Assembly: GCA_029781865.1 (NCBI GenBank)
Contig: JAKOVW010000079.1
Span: 434,001-498,000, forward strand
Origin: Bacteroidota bacterium
GTDB lineage: Bacteria; Bacteroidota; Bacteroidia; Chitinophagales; Saprospiraceae
Direction of reading: 5' to 3'
Length of the DNA stretch: 64,000 nucleotides
The notes beneath the pieces were generated by a model, which was given only the letters and a program-made list of their open reading frames with translations, did not search any database and was not told the DNA's origin. Shown here in pieces: positions 56,443 through 64,000 of the stretch; the first letter of the stretch is position 1, and the number at the start of each line of letters is the position of its first letter. A program made the position numbers and the translations under genes.

Positions 56443-57639
56443 TTAATCCAGAATTTCAGTTACCTGACCTGCACCAACTGTACGGCCACCTTCCCTGATT
56501 GCAAAGCGAAGTCCTTTTTCCATTGCAATCGGATTGATCAAATTCACTTCAAGTGAAATATTATCACCCGGCATAACCATCTCTACTCCTTCTGGTAAGA
56601 ATACTTCTCCTGTTACGTCAGTGGTTCTGAAATAGAATTGAGGACGGTATCCTTTGAAGAAAGGCGTATGACGTCCACCTTCATCTTTAGAAAGTACGTA
56701 CACTTCACACTTAAATTTCATGTGAGGTTTAACAGAACCAGGAGCACAGATAACCATACCTCTGCGGATGTCATCTTTTTCAATACCTCTCAGCAGCAGA
56801 CCTGCATTATCACCAGCTTCACCTCTGTCCAATAATTTTCTAAACATCTCAACACCGGTAATGGTAGAAGTCAACGGTTTTTCACCCGGAGCCATCATAC
56901 CTACTAATTCAACGTTTTCACCGACCTTAATAACTCCTCTTTCAATTCTTCCGGTTGCAACTGTACCACGGCCTGTAATTGAGAATACATCTTCTACAGG
57001 CATCAGGAATGGTTGATCTACAAGACGAACCGGTTCCGGAATATCAGCATCAACTGCATCCATTAATTCCTGAATTGCTTTTTTAGCTTCAGCATCGCCT
57101 TCCAGTGCTTTTAAAGCAGAACCTTTTATAACAGAAGCTTTTTCACCACCGAATTTATATTTATCCAGTAACTCACGTACTTCCATTTCAACCAGGTCCA
57201 ACATTTCTTTGTCGTCAACCAGGTCAACTTTATTCATAAATACGACGATTTTAGGAACACCAACCTGACGAGCCAGAAGAATGTGTTCTCTGGTTTGTGG
57301 CATAGGACCATCAGTAGCCGCAACTACTAATATAGCACCGTCCATTTGAGCTGCTCCCGTTACCATGTTTTTTACATAGTCGGCGTGACCCGGACAGTCA
57401 ACGTGTGCATAATGTCTTTTTTTGGTTTCATACTCCACGTGAGCAGTATTAATAGTAATACCTCTTTCTTTTTCTTCCGGAGCGTTGTCAATAGAATCGT
57501 AGTCTTTCTTTTGAGCGAGACCCTGTTCTGAAAGAACTGCTGTAATTGCAGAAGTCAAAGTTGTTTTACCATGGTCAACGTGACCGATTGTACCTACGTT
57601 GACGTGGGGTTTTGACCGATTAAATGTTTCCTTTGCCAT
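56443..57639 (-). CDS. tuf: elongation factor Tu
   Basis: A 398-residue protein. GHVDHGKT (19-26) is G1, DCPGHADY (81-88) is G3 and NKVD (136-139) is G4; the effector region [12 protein letters not shown] is intact. Domains 2 and 3 follow with [12 protein letters not shown] and the C-terminal [18 protein letters not shown]-Tu delivers aminoacyl-tRNA to the ribosome. The gene lies between tRNA-Thr(GGT) and tRNA-Trp. This context mirrors E. coli tufB, and only this copy is in the window. Confidence 0.98.
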   Translation of the reverse strand: MAKETFNRSKPHVNVGTIGHVDHGKTTLTSAITAVLSEQGLAQKKDYDSIDNAPEEKERGITINTAHVEYETKKRHYAHVDCPGHADYVKNMVTGAAQMDGAILVVAATDGPMPQTREHILLARQVGVPKIVVFMNKVDLVDDKEMLDLVEMEVRELLDKYKFGGEKASVIKGSALKALEGDAEAKKAIQELMDAVDADIPEPVRLVDQPFLMPVEDVFSITGRGTVATGRIERGVIKVGENVELVGMMAPGEKPLTSTITGVEMFRKLLDRGEAGDNAGLLLRGIEKDDIRRGMVICAPGSVKPHMKFKCEVYVLSKDEGGRHTPFFKGYRPQFYFRTTDVTGEVFLPEGVEMVMPGDNISLEVNLINPIAMEKGLRFAIREGGRTVGAGQVTEILD

Positions 57640-57699
57640 TGGTGACTATTTTTACTTTAAAGATTTAATGATGATCGATTATGAAAATTATTTTTTTTG

Positions 57700-57771
<72 letters not shown>

Positions 57772-57912
57772 TGGAAAGTAAAAGATCAGGACTATACTCC
57801 TTCCTTGTACTGAATTCAATTTTTATTTTTTGTGACCAGCATCCGTTGAACTGATCGTTTTTTAATTTCTATTCGCTTCAAAATTGGCTAAACGATTCTA
57901 GCCTTTCTATTG

Positions 57913-57985
57913 AGCGGGAGACGAGACTCGAACCCGCGACCCTTAGCTTGGAAGGCTAATGCTCTACCAACTGAGCTACTCCCGC
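57913..57985 (-). tRNA. tRNA-Gly (anticodon TCC)
   Basis: A 73-base cloverleaf with acceptor GCGGGAG/CTCCCGC. The anticodon stem TTAGC/GCTAA encloses CTTCCAA, giving TCC, which reads GGA and GGG. The discriminator is T, as in other bacterial tRNA-Gly. No encoded CCA. Confidence 0.97.
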
Positions 57986-58206
57986 AATTCGGCATGGGTG
58001 TGAATATTCGTGTGAGTGTGCATGTTGTGCGCTACATTTAGCAAACATTTTTAAATCTTTATTCCTGCTGACCAATGATCTGATCTTTAAGGATTCTTTT
58101 TCTTTTGCCAGGCAACTCGTTCATTAGAATTTACAAGTCCCGATATAATTCCCACTCGTTCCAGCCTTCATTCACACAAACTCAATCAAGCACTCTTGCT
58201 GATTTG

Positions 58207-58289
58207 TGGGGGTGATTGGATTCGAACCCATTCAGTCAAAGACACCAGATTTACAGTCTGGCCCGGCTCTCCCACTCCGGCGCACCCCC
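58207..58289 (-). tRNA. tRNA-Tyr (anticodon GTA)
   Basis: An 83-base tRNA with the long variable arm typical of bacterial tRNA-Tyr. The acceptor is GGGGGTG/CACCCCC. The anticodon loop CTGTAAA gives GTA, which reads TAC and TAT. The discriminator is A. No encoded CCA. Confidence 0.96.
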
Positions 58290-58302
58290 TCTCTAACAAA
58301 AG

Positions 58303-58375
58303 AGCCAGTGGACGGACTCGAACCCCCGACCAGCTGATTACAAGTCAGCTGCTCTACCAACTGAGCTACACTGGC
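58303..58375 (-). tRNA. tRNA-Thr (anticodon TGT)
   Basis: A 73-base cloverleaf with acceptor GCCAGTG/CACTGGC. The anticodon stem GCTGA/TCAGC encloses CTTGTAA, giving TGT, which reads ACA and probably ACG. The discriminator is T and no CCA is encoded. It is the first tRNA of the cluster in transcription order and follows a good promoter box. Confidence 0.97.
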
Positions 58376-58425
58376 TTAAATCTTATCTACAGGACATACG
58401 ACTATACCCTCCAAAAAAGAGATTG

Positions 58426-58433
58426 CAAAGATA
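58426..58433 (-). promoter_or_regulatory. -7 box (TATCTTTG) of the tRNA-tuf-rpo cluster
   Basis: The complement is a perfect TAnnTTTG 51 bases before the first base of tRNA-Thr(TGT), between that tRNA and hpf. It is well placed to start a transcript running through the tRNAs, tuf, secE, nusG and possibly onward. Confidence 0.6.
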
Positions 58434-58698
58434 TAACTATTTGAAAAATTGAATCGAAAAAAATATAAAGCAATTGTTAATCGGCGATTATAGATATAAT
58501 AATCTAAATATCAATTACTTACCTATTTTTTTAGCTTTGGAAAACGTTGCATAGTCAGAAACGGTAAGCAGGAATTTACCAAGGATCCCGGAACTGGATA
58601 TCTTTTATGAATATCTTCCCAGTTTATCCTTTACGGTATTCTTTCAAACTCTTTCATTATTTCAGACTCTTGTTTCCAGTGTATATTCCTCGGTTTAT

Positions 58699-59004
58699 TT
58701 AATGCTTTTTTTGCTTTTTCTCTTTATGTCTGAGAAGTTGTGTTTTGAGTGTTGCAATAACCTGACTTAAAGCTTCTTCGAAACTCTTCTTTGTGCTCTT
58801 TGCTATTATTGGCAAGCCCGGAAGGTTAATAATCACTTCTATGACTTTATCCTGGATCTGTCCTACCTTCTCCAGTTTCAAAATCACTTTGGCTTGAACG
58901 GCTTTGTTTTGGACATACCTGGCTAACCGGTCCATTTTCTCCTGTACTTGTTGAATTAATTTAACATCTGCGTCAAAATGGATGGATTGAATTGTTGTTG
59001 TCAT
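58699..59004 (-). CDS. hpf: ribosome hibernation-promoting factor / RaiA (short form)
   Basis: A 101-residue protein. The first ~90 residues match the S30EA domain (IQSIHFDADVKLIQQVQEKMDRL and VIEVIINLPGLPIIAKSTKKSFEEAL, given here only by outline), and the tail is basic (LRHKEKKQKKH). The long C-terminal dimerisation domain of long-form HPF is absent. It binds the 30S decoding centre in slow growth and keeps ribosomes idle. It follows the xer gene by about 76 bases on the same strand, a conserved neighbourhood in this phylum. Confidence 0.92.
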   Translation of the reverse strand: MTTTIQSIHFDADVKLIQQVQEKMDRLARYVQNKAVQAKVILKLEKVGQIQDKVIEVIINLPGLPIIAKSTKKSFEEALSQVIATLKTQLLRHKEKKQKKH

Positions 59005-59080
59005 AATTCGCTGATTTATTTAAGTTTTAGGAATAATAATAATATCGCTTGAATCATAGATCATTCATTGAAAGTGCTCC

Positions 59081-59977
59081 TTATTTGATCATTGCCCGTG
59101 GATGAGCTTGCTGATAACTCTTTCTTAATTGTTCGATTGAATTGTGCGTGTAAATCTGGGTTGCCGACAAATTGGCATGTCCTAATAATTCTTTGATAGC
59201 GTTGATTTCAGCGCCGTTGTCAGCAAGATGAGTGGCGAAACTATGCCTGAGTATATGAGGGCTGCGTTTACTCAAACTGGTTCTGCTTTTAAGCCAATTG
59301 TTGACCATCAGATAAACTGCCTTGGGATACAGTTTTTTGCCATTTGCCAACAGAAATAAAACATTCTCGTCCTTCACCTCCAATTCATTGCGCATTATTA
59401 AATAACGCTCCAGTTTTAGTCTTAGTTCTTGCCCGAAAGGAATTATTCTTTCTTTTCCGCCTTTTCCCAATACTTTTAACTGGTTGTTTTTAAAATGAAC
59501 ATCTTTAATTCTTAAATTGATTAATTCTGACCTCCTGATACCCAAGGCATAGAGCGTTTGAACGATCGTATCTGCTAGAAAATCTTTGTAACTGTCCGTG
59601 CTTAATTTATTCTCATGGCCTTCGAATTGCAAATCCGATTCCCTGACGGTAAAAGGCAATCTTTTCTTGATTTTTGGAGTAATTACCTTTGATACCGGGT
59701 TATTGGAAATCAGGTTTCTCTTTTTAAGAAATTTAAAAAATGTGTTCAGACTGGAAATTTTCCGACGTATTGATCTGGCTTCCATGCCATTAGCACTTAA
59801 ACTGGCAAACCATGATCGCAAATGCAAATGACTTAAACCCTCTGTTCTTGTAATCTGATAAACCGAATTTAAGTAGTCCATAAATTGTTGGATATCCCTT
59901 AAATAGGCTTCTGCGGTGTGCGTAGAATAGCGTTTTTCCGCAATGAGATAATTGTTGTATAAAAGTAAGGAATCCAT
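59081..59977 (-). CDS. xerC: tyrosine recombinase, XerC/XerD-type
   Basis: A 298-residue recombinase. The N-terminal SAM-like domain (about 1-85) binds core DNA. The catalytic domain shows R148 in GIRRSEL, K172 in GKGGKER, H241 and R244 in HILRHSF, H267 in LLGHA and Y276 in QIYTH, a complete active set. Such enzymes resolve chromosome dimers at dif. Placement between rpsU and hpf is typical of the housekeeping copy in Bacteroidota, not of a mobile element. Whether it is the C- or D-type partner cannot be told here. Confidence 0.92.
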   Translation of the reverse strand: MDSLLLYNNYLIAEKRYSTHTAEAYLRDIQQFMDYLNSVYQITRTEGLSHLHLRSWFASLSANGMEARSIRRKISSLNTFFKFLKKRNLISNNPVSKVITPKIKKRLPFTVRESDLQFEGHENKLSTDSYKDFLADTIVQTLYALGIRRSELINLRIKDVHFKNNQLKVLGKGGKERIIPFGQELRLKLERYLIMRNELEVKDENVLFLLANGKKLYPKAVYLMVNNWLKSRTSLSKRSPHILRHSFATHLADNGAEINAIKELLGHANLSATQIYTHNSIEQLRKSYQQAHPRAMIK

Positions 59978-59978
59978 T

Positions 59979-59997
59979 TCTTAGAACAAATCTAAGA
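59979..59997 (-). promoter_or_regulatory. inverted repeat with embedded -7-like box, directly before xer
   Basis: TCTTAGA and TCTAAGA form a perfect 7-bp inverted repeat around a 5-base spacer. It begins one base before the recombinase ATG, and its complement contains TAGATTTG (59987-59994), a match to TAnnTTTG. It could be an operator or hairpin on the rpsU-xer mRNA, or a near-leaderless promoter. Confidence 0.35.
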
Positions 59998-60034
59998 TAC
60001 AGATTTTAAAAGAGATAAATATTATGAAAATATT

Positions 60035-60226
60035 TTATGCGTTCCGGGAAATATATTCCTGACGGTATACGGCTTTCAGAATTTCAGACCTTCTTTCTAC
60101 AGATGGCTTGGTAAAATGCTTGCGATTTCTCAATTGACGCAGGGTCTGGGATTGCTCAAACTTCTTTTTGTACTTTTTGAGGGCCCGGTCAATGGATTCA
60201 GCATCTTTTACATCGATAATCAGCAT
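60035..60226 (-). CDS. rpsU: 30S ribosomal protein S21
   Basis: A 63-residue basic protein. Its segment DAESIDRALKKYKKKFEQSQ (about 8-27) and the following RQLRNRKHFTKPSVERR match S21, with YRQEY near the end. In Bacteroidota S21 influences how the anti-Shine-Dalgarno end of 16S rRNA is presented, which fits the weak Shine-Dalgarno use seen in this window. It is first in the group rpsU-xer-hpf, with a strong promoter 23 bases upstream. Confidence 0.95.
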   Translation of the reverse strand: MLIIDVKDAESIDRALKKYKKKFEQSQTLRQLRNRKHFTKPSVERRSEILKAVYRQEYISRNA

Positions 60227-60248
60227 AAAAACTTAAAATTTAGGATTG

Positions 60249-60278
60249 CAAAGGTAATCAATCTATAATTTTCACAAA
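60249..60278 (-). promoter_or_regulatory. promoter of rpsU (TTTG, 18-bp spacer, TACCTTTG)
   Basis: On the complement, TTTG at 60275-60278 and TACCTTTG at 60249-60256 are separated by 18 bp. This is the best-matching promoter in the window. It lies between the terminator of the SusCD operon and rpsU. Confidence 0.65.
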
Positions 60279-60283
60279 GAAAA

Positions 60284-60315
60284 AAAACGGGCAAACTTAA
60301 AAGCTTGCCCGTTTT
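60284..60315 (-). terminator. terminator of the SusCD-lipoprotein operon
   Basis: The arms AAAACGGGCAA and TTGCCCGTTTT pair over 11 bp around a 10-base loop. On the minus strand it is followed by a T-run. It lies about 50 bases beyond the end of the small lipoprotein gene. Confidence 0.85.
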
Positions 60316-60367
60316 CTATAATAAATGGGATTATTTAAAGGCTACTTACCAAATAATATTAATATTT

Positions 60368-61207
60368 CTATTGTTTTACAAACGTTCGAATGCTATATCC
60401 CCATGTACATGCAGCCCCAGCATCCAAAGACTTAGAATTAACAGACGATGATCCAAAAGAAAAGATTTTCCATTGAAATGTTAACGGACTTGTGGATGTA
60501 ATAATTGGAGGGTATGATAATGAATAAACTTTGCTGGTTAAACCCTCAGGTGCGGCTGGACTTACTAGTTGGTGACCACCGTTACATGAATTCACTTGAT
60601 TTGCAAAAGCCAAACTGTCCTCTCCACTAATGTTAGAGTAATTATAAAGTAAATAAGGAAAAGGTGGCACCCCAGCACCTCCTAAATTATCAATGATATA
60701 AACACCATCAAATACTTTTTTAAGCTCTATTATGTATGAATTGGAAGTTCGTTTATAACTACCTACCAAATCATTAGGTCCAGGTTTGTTTGGAGCTTTA
60801 ATCTGATCGGCAATTACGATATTGGTGCCAACTGATGCTGAATATGAAGAAAGATTAAATCTTTCAAACCTAATACTTTTTCCACCAGCCGTAATTGTAT
60901 CTCCCCAGCTAACAATATCAGATTTTAAAATTCTGATAAAATCATGTCCGGTTTTACCTCCATATCCACCTTCAAAGCCCACAACTGAGTCCCCAGCAAC
61001 AGCAATTAAATCAGGTATATCCTTATTAATGGTAGTTTGACCAGCACCATATACATAAGACGTTTGAAGGAAAATTGAATCTTCAATTAAATAAGGCACA
61101 GCTGTTGTTATGACTATTGACTTCCCTTCTTCCTTTTTTTCGCAGGCAGACAATGCCATTAGGTTTGCTAGAAGGAATAAAATGTGATATATATTATTTG
61201 TTTTCAT
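60368..61207 (-). CDS. SusD-associated outer-membrane lipoprotein, function unknown
   Basis: A 279-residue protein with a lipoprotein signal peptide; the lipobox is LSAC with the cysteine at residue 22, followed by EKKEEGK. The mature part is beta-rich with no motif that I recognise. It lies last in an operon after SusC and SusD (12 bases after SusD). By position it resembles the SusE/SusF-type or DUF4843/BT_3987-like accessory lipoproteins of such loci, which bind the imported polymer or peptide on the cell surface. That role is inferred from context only. Confidence 0.75.
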   Translation of the reverse strand: MKTNNIYHILFLLANLMALSACEKKEEGKSIVITTAVPYLIEDSIFLQTSYVYGAGQTTINKDIPDLIAVAGDSVVGFEGGYGGKTGHDFIRILKSDIVSWGDTITAGGKSIRFERFNLSSYSASVGTNIVIADQIKAPNKPGPNDLVGSYKRTSNSYIIELKKVFDGVYIIDNLGGAGVPPFPYLLYNYSNISGEDSLAFANQVNSCNGGHQLVSPAAPEGLTSKVYSLSYPPIITSTSPLTFQWKIFSFGSSSVNSKSLDAGAACTWGYSIRTFVKQ

Positions 61208-61219
61208 GTTTAATTTTTT

Positions 61220-62689
61220 TTAATTATCCCAAAATACTTTTGCAGTTAACGGATGTTGGCCCGGAAAATTCTTATTCAAACTTTCCTCTGAATCAGGATA
61301 AGGCAAAATAGATGGATACACATTGGGACCCAATGCATTCCTAGCCGGGTTTACGAAAATTCCACCTGGTGAACTGAATATGGGGTTTGCTGCATTATCA
61401 AATCTACGGGTCTCAATCCAGGATTCTATGGATTGCAATCCGGTCATACAAACCCATTTTTGCAAGGCAATGGATTTTATAGCATCTGCAGGATCGTATT
61501 TGCCTTTTGTAATCAGGTACGTATCTGCATCCGTCGCAGCTACACCCAGGTATGCGCAATTTTCTTTGACTGCAGCTTCATAAAAAGGCTTGGCATCACC
61601 TGCTACCCATCCACGGGCCATAGCTTCAGCAATAAGTAAATTGCCTTCCCAGGATGACATCAAAATAACCGGAGCAGTGGGGCTAAATATATTACCCCCC
61701 GCGGCAATTCGTGCTCCACTAGGCTTAGAATAATCTGCTGATGGAGGTGAATTTTCAATATCCCCGAATTTCAATCCGATATGTTGGCCGGTTTTTGCCT
61801 TATCATAAAGAAAATCAATCCTTGGATCCTGTGTTGATGTCAGATAGTCAATGCTTGTTGTCGTTCCTACAAAGAAGTTACCCAATGCAGAGCTTTTTGC
61901 TTCAGTCCAAAATGGATTTCTTGAAGTTGAAGTACCCGGATAACTAATCATTGCATTATCTGTATTCGCAATGATGAATTGATCAGGAGAGGAATAAAAA
62001 GCAGCTGCCTTTGCCTGTCCATCAGCACCTTGCCTGACATACAATTTAAGTAGCAAAGTATTGGCAAATTTTCTCCATTTTACTAAATCGCCACCATAGA
62101 TCAAATCGTCAGAGCCAGGAATTTTATCTAATATTGACCCCAATGAATCCAATCCCTTTTTCAACAATTCTTCAATGCCCGGATACACCACTGATTTAAC
62201 AGAATCATAGTGTGGTGCAAAAATTAAACCACTTGAAAAATCACCTCTCAACGCTTCTTTAAAGGGAATATCGCCGAACAAATCCGCACATACTTGAAAA
62301 TTATAAGCTTGAATGATATAGGCAATGCCCTTATAATTTTTTTCATGTGTATTATTGATGATGTAATTCAAATTGCTCATGCTTCTGTACAAATCTTCGA
62401 ACAGCTGATTGCATTCTCCGGTTGACAACAAATGTTGATCCTGCTCCCCTAATGAAACTCCTGGTCCCCCGGTCCAGTATTGGCACCAACGCTGTGTGGT
62501 GTAAGTGATCCGGTCTCCCATTGCAGTGCCAACATAAAGTATTGCGGAAGATAATTGTAGATTAATATCTGTTTTAGTAGATTGATTCGGATCGGAATTT
62601 ACATCCAGATAATTATCGCAAGAGGTTGCGAGCATTACCATTGTCAGAATCAAAAATAAATGTTTGAATGTATATGATTTCATTTTCAT
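61220..62689 (-). CDS. susD: SusD/RagB-like outer-membrane lipoprotein
   Basis: A 489-residue lipoprotein with lipobox ATSC (cysteine at residue 24), followed by DNYLDVNSDPNQ, the classic SusD-like opening. TPR-type helices follow (for example YKGIAYIIQAYNFQVCADLFGDIPF in outline), and the sequence WIETRRFD near residue 415 is typical of the SusD-like_2 subgroup. SusD forms a lid on the SusC barrel and captures the ligand. No carbohydrate-active enzyme is visible nearby, so the ligand could be a glycan, peptide or other oligomer. Confidence 0.9.
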   Translation of the reverse strand: MKMKSYTFKHLFLILTMVMLATSCDNYLDVNSDPNQSTKTDINLQLSSAILYVGTAMGDRITYTTQRWCQYWTGGPGVSLGEQDQHLLSTGECNQLFEDLYRSMSNLNYIINNTHEKNYKGIAYIIQAYNFQVCADLFGDIPFKEALRGDFSSGLIFAPHYDSVKSVVYPGIEELLKKGLDSLGSILDKIPGSDDLIYGGDLVKWRKFANTLLLKLYVRQGADGQAKAAAFYSSPDQFIIANTDNAMISYPGTSTSRNPFWTEAKSSALGNFFVGTTTSIDYLTSTQDPRIDFLYDKAKTGQHIGLKFGDIENSPPSADYSKPSGARIAAGGNIFSPTAPVILMSSWEGNLLIAEAMARGWVAGDAKPFYEAAVKENCAYLGVAATDADTYLITKGKYDPADAIKSIALQKWVCMTGLQSIESWIETRRFDNAANPIFSSPGGIFVNPARNALGPNVYPSILPYPDSEESLNKNFPGQHPLTAKVFWDN

Positions 62690-62704
62690 TCTAATTTAAA
62701 GTGC

Positions 62705-64000
62705 TTAAAAAGTTAATTTTAATTCTGCTCCGAAACTTCTGGATGTAGGCGTTGTTGAGGTTTCAATACCAAATGCATCGGTTGATGCACCAACACCACC
62801 AACTTCAGGATCTGCGAAAGTATTTGACTTGGCTACCCAATATTTCAAATTCTTAGCAAAAACGCCAACACTGATATTCGTAAAACCCGCAGAACCTAAC
62901 CAGTCTTTTGGAAGATTGTAGGATAATGAAACTTCTCTCAACTTGACATAACTGGCATCAACAAGAAATGCTGCTGCAGGTAAACTTTTGAAATAATGGT
63001 AAGCATCCGTTTTTATATCATTTACGCTACCATCTTCTTTCACACTATTAGGAACTACAAACGGATCTCTATTATAAATTGTAGTTGTACTTGCAGTACC
63101 ATTAAATTCTGTACTCAGCTTAGTACCTGAATAAAACAATCCACCTTGTTTTCCATCGAATAAAACATGAAGGTTAAATCCTTTGTAAGTTAAATCCGTA
63201 CCAAAACTATACAAGAAGTCAGGCTGGTATGAACCTAGGTAAGATAAGGTACCGCTCTGCTTAGGATTTCCATTTCCATCTACGACTATGCGTCCCTGGC
63301 TATCAAAAACAAAACTGGTTCCTTTGTATGTACCAAACGGCTGGCCTTCTGCTGCTACGAGATTCAATGTACCATGTCCTGCAAAATGCACGAGGCTTTC
63401 ATAGATGTTCAGTTCATCACCTTGAATACCATTGTCAAGAATGGTCTTTACGATATTGTGATTTTCAGAATAGGTACCGTACACTTTCCAGTCCAAATCT
63501 TTAGCGTGATAAGGATTCAGGCGTATACCCAATTCAAGTCCAACATTTTCCATTCTTCCGATATTCTGAGTGATGACATCATACCCACTGGACCATGGAA
63601 TGTTGACATCCACAATTTGATCTTTGGAATTGATTTCGTATAAAGTGAATTCGAAAATCGCTTTGTCATTCAAAATACCAAGGTCTATCCCGCATTCATT
63701 GGTAATCGATAATTCCGGTTTCAAATTCGGATTTCCAATTCTCCTAGAGCGTTGGGCACCTGGCACACCATTGAATGGAAATAGAATCCTGTAATCTGTT
63801 CCCCAATCCAATATCGTGGGATTGACAGAAAAATAATTATCCAATCTGTAAAGAGGTGCATCTTTTCCTGCAGATCCTACGCTTGCACGGAATTTAAGAC
63901 TTGAAATTCCATCAATAGCCCATTCTCTAAGATTGGATGGAACGAAAGATATTCCACCGGCCTGATAAAAGAAACCTCTTTTACCTTCAGGTAACGTGGA
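62705..64000 (-). CDS. susC: SusC/RagA-family TonB-linked outer-membrane protein (partial, C-terminal part)
   Basis: The frame is open from the stop at 62705 to the right edge, giving 431 visible residues; the start and the plug domain are outside. An apparent TTG start at 63844 is not real, because the protein sequence continues upstream through GISSLKFRASVGSAGKDAPLY. The visible part is the second half of the barrel, with the NPNLKPELSITNECGIDLG segment typical of SusC proteins, and it ends in the aromatic-terminated SFGAELKLTF. It imports the substrate captured by the SusD-like protein encoded 15 bases downstream. Confidence 0.92.
   Translation of the reverse strand, partial: STLPEGKRGFFYQAGGISFVPSNLREWAIDGISSLKFRASVGSAGKDAPLYRLDNYFSVNPTILDWGTDYRILFPFNGVPGAQRSRRIGNPNLKPELSITNECGIDLGILNDKAIFEFTLYEINSKDQIVDVNIPWSSGYDVITQNIGRMENVGLELGIRLNPYHAKDLDWKVYGTYSENHNIVKTILDNGIQGDELNIYESLVHFAGHGTLNLVAAEGQPFGTYKGTSFVFDSQGRIVVDGNGNPKQSGTLSYLGSYQPDFLYSFGTDLTYKGFNLHVLFDGKQGGLFYSGTKLSTEFNGTASTTTIYNRDPFVVPNSVKEDGSVNDIKTDAYHYFKSLPAAAFLVDASYVKLREVSLSYNLPKDWLGSAGFTNISVGVFAKNLKYWVAKSNTFADPEVGGVGASTDAFGIETSTTPTSRSFGAELKLTF

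Noticed and set aside
58196-58444. An open frame across the tRNA-Tyr and tRNA-Thr genes on the plus strand
   Set aside because: It lies antisense to two well-folded tRNAs and has no family resemblance; the reading frame is a by-product of tRNA sequence.
59081-59977. Tyrosine recombinase as a sign of a mobile element or integron
   Set aside because: It has the full Xer active-site set and lies between rpsU and hpf, the normal chromosomal place in this phylum; no direct repeats flank it.
63844-63846. TTG at 63844 as the start of the SusC-like gene
   Set aside because: The same frame stays open to the window edge with typical SusC sequence, so the gene is truncated by the window and does not start here.

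Overview
The window is AT-rich chromosomal DNA of a member of the Bacteroidota, most likely the Saprospiria/Chitinophagia side of the phylum, although no rRNA is present to settle this. The evidence is a SusC/SusD pair, type IX secretion (T9SS) sorting domains of both type A (Por-like) and type B (gliding-motility/CHU_C-like), SprB-type repeats, promoter boxes of the Bacteroidota form TAnnTTTG, weak Shine-Dalgarno sequences, and the gene order rpsU-xer-hpf-tRNAs-tuf-secE-nusG. No phage, insertion sequence or CRISPR array was seen.

Layout. 1-855: 3-oxoacid CoA-transferase (scoB cut by the edge, then scoA), minus strand. 1.1-3.7 kb: a small membrane protein and a secreted PhoD-type phosphatase with a T9SS tail. 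4.8-6.8 kb: a stress-type operon (DUF892 ferritin-like, YtxH, holin-X-like membrane protein, hypothetical). 7.1-8.0 kb: a secreted protein, followed by a gene-poor stretch and tRNA-Lys. 9.3-18.5 kb: housekeeping genes (rnz, STAS factor, clpC, infC-rpmI-rplT, MacB-like permease, queA, DUF2795, cmk). 18.6-33.5 kb: three minus-strand genes for very large secreted T9SS cargo, namely two modular adhesin-like proteins (1919 and 1790 residues) and a PKD-rich metzincin protease. 33.5-37.4 kb: an outer-membrane protein, a TonB-dependent receptor preceded by a TPP riboswitch, and a NadR-like P-loop kinase. 37.4-44.9 kb: a tight plus-strand operon (hypothetical, era, der, rfbC, rfbD, a T9SS type B protein, ribE). 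45.1-60.2 kb, all minus strand: the translation/transcription block, which in transcription order reads rpsU, xer, hpf, tRNA-Thr(TGT), tRNA-Tyr, tRNA-Gly, tRNA-Thr(GGT), tuf, tRNA-Trp, secE, nusG, rplK, rplA, rplJ, rplL, rpoB, rpoC. 60.4-64 kb: a nutrient-uptake operon read as SusC (cut by the right edge), SusD-like lipoprotein and a small lipoprotein.

How the parts work together. The 45-60 kb block supplies RNA polymerase, EF-Tu, the L1/L10/L11/L12 ribosomal proteins, NusG, SecE and five tRNAs from what looks like a few long transcripts, with hairpins at the tuf/tRNA-Trp and rplL/rpoB junctions. The receptor at 34-36.6 kb should import thiamine or a precursor under riboswitch control. The secreted proteins share C-terminal tags that would route them through a T9SS whose machinery lies outside this window. 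I did not find a clearly undescribed defence or mobile system. The most interesting items are the 15-copy cysteine-paired repeat array, the alternating two-type PKD array in the protease, the compact promoter-riboswitch-start arrangement with its neighbouring kinase, the three-copy 13-bp leader repeat before rpmI, and the palindrome before rpoB.
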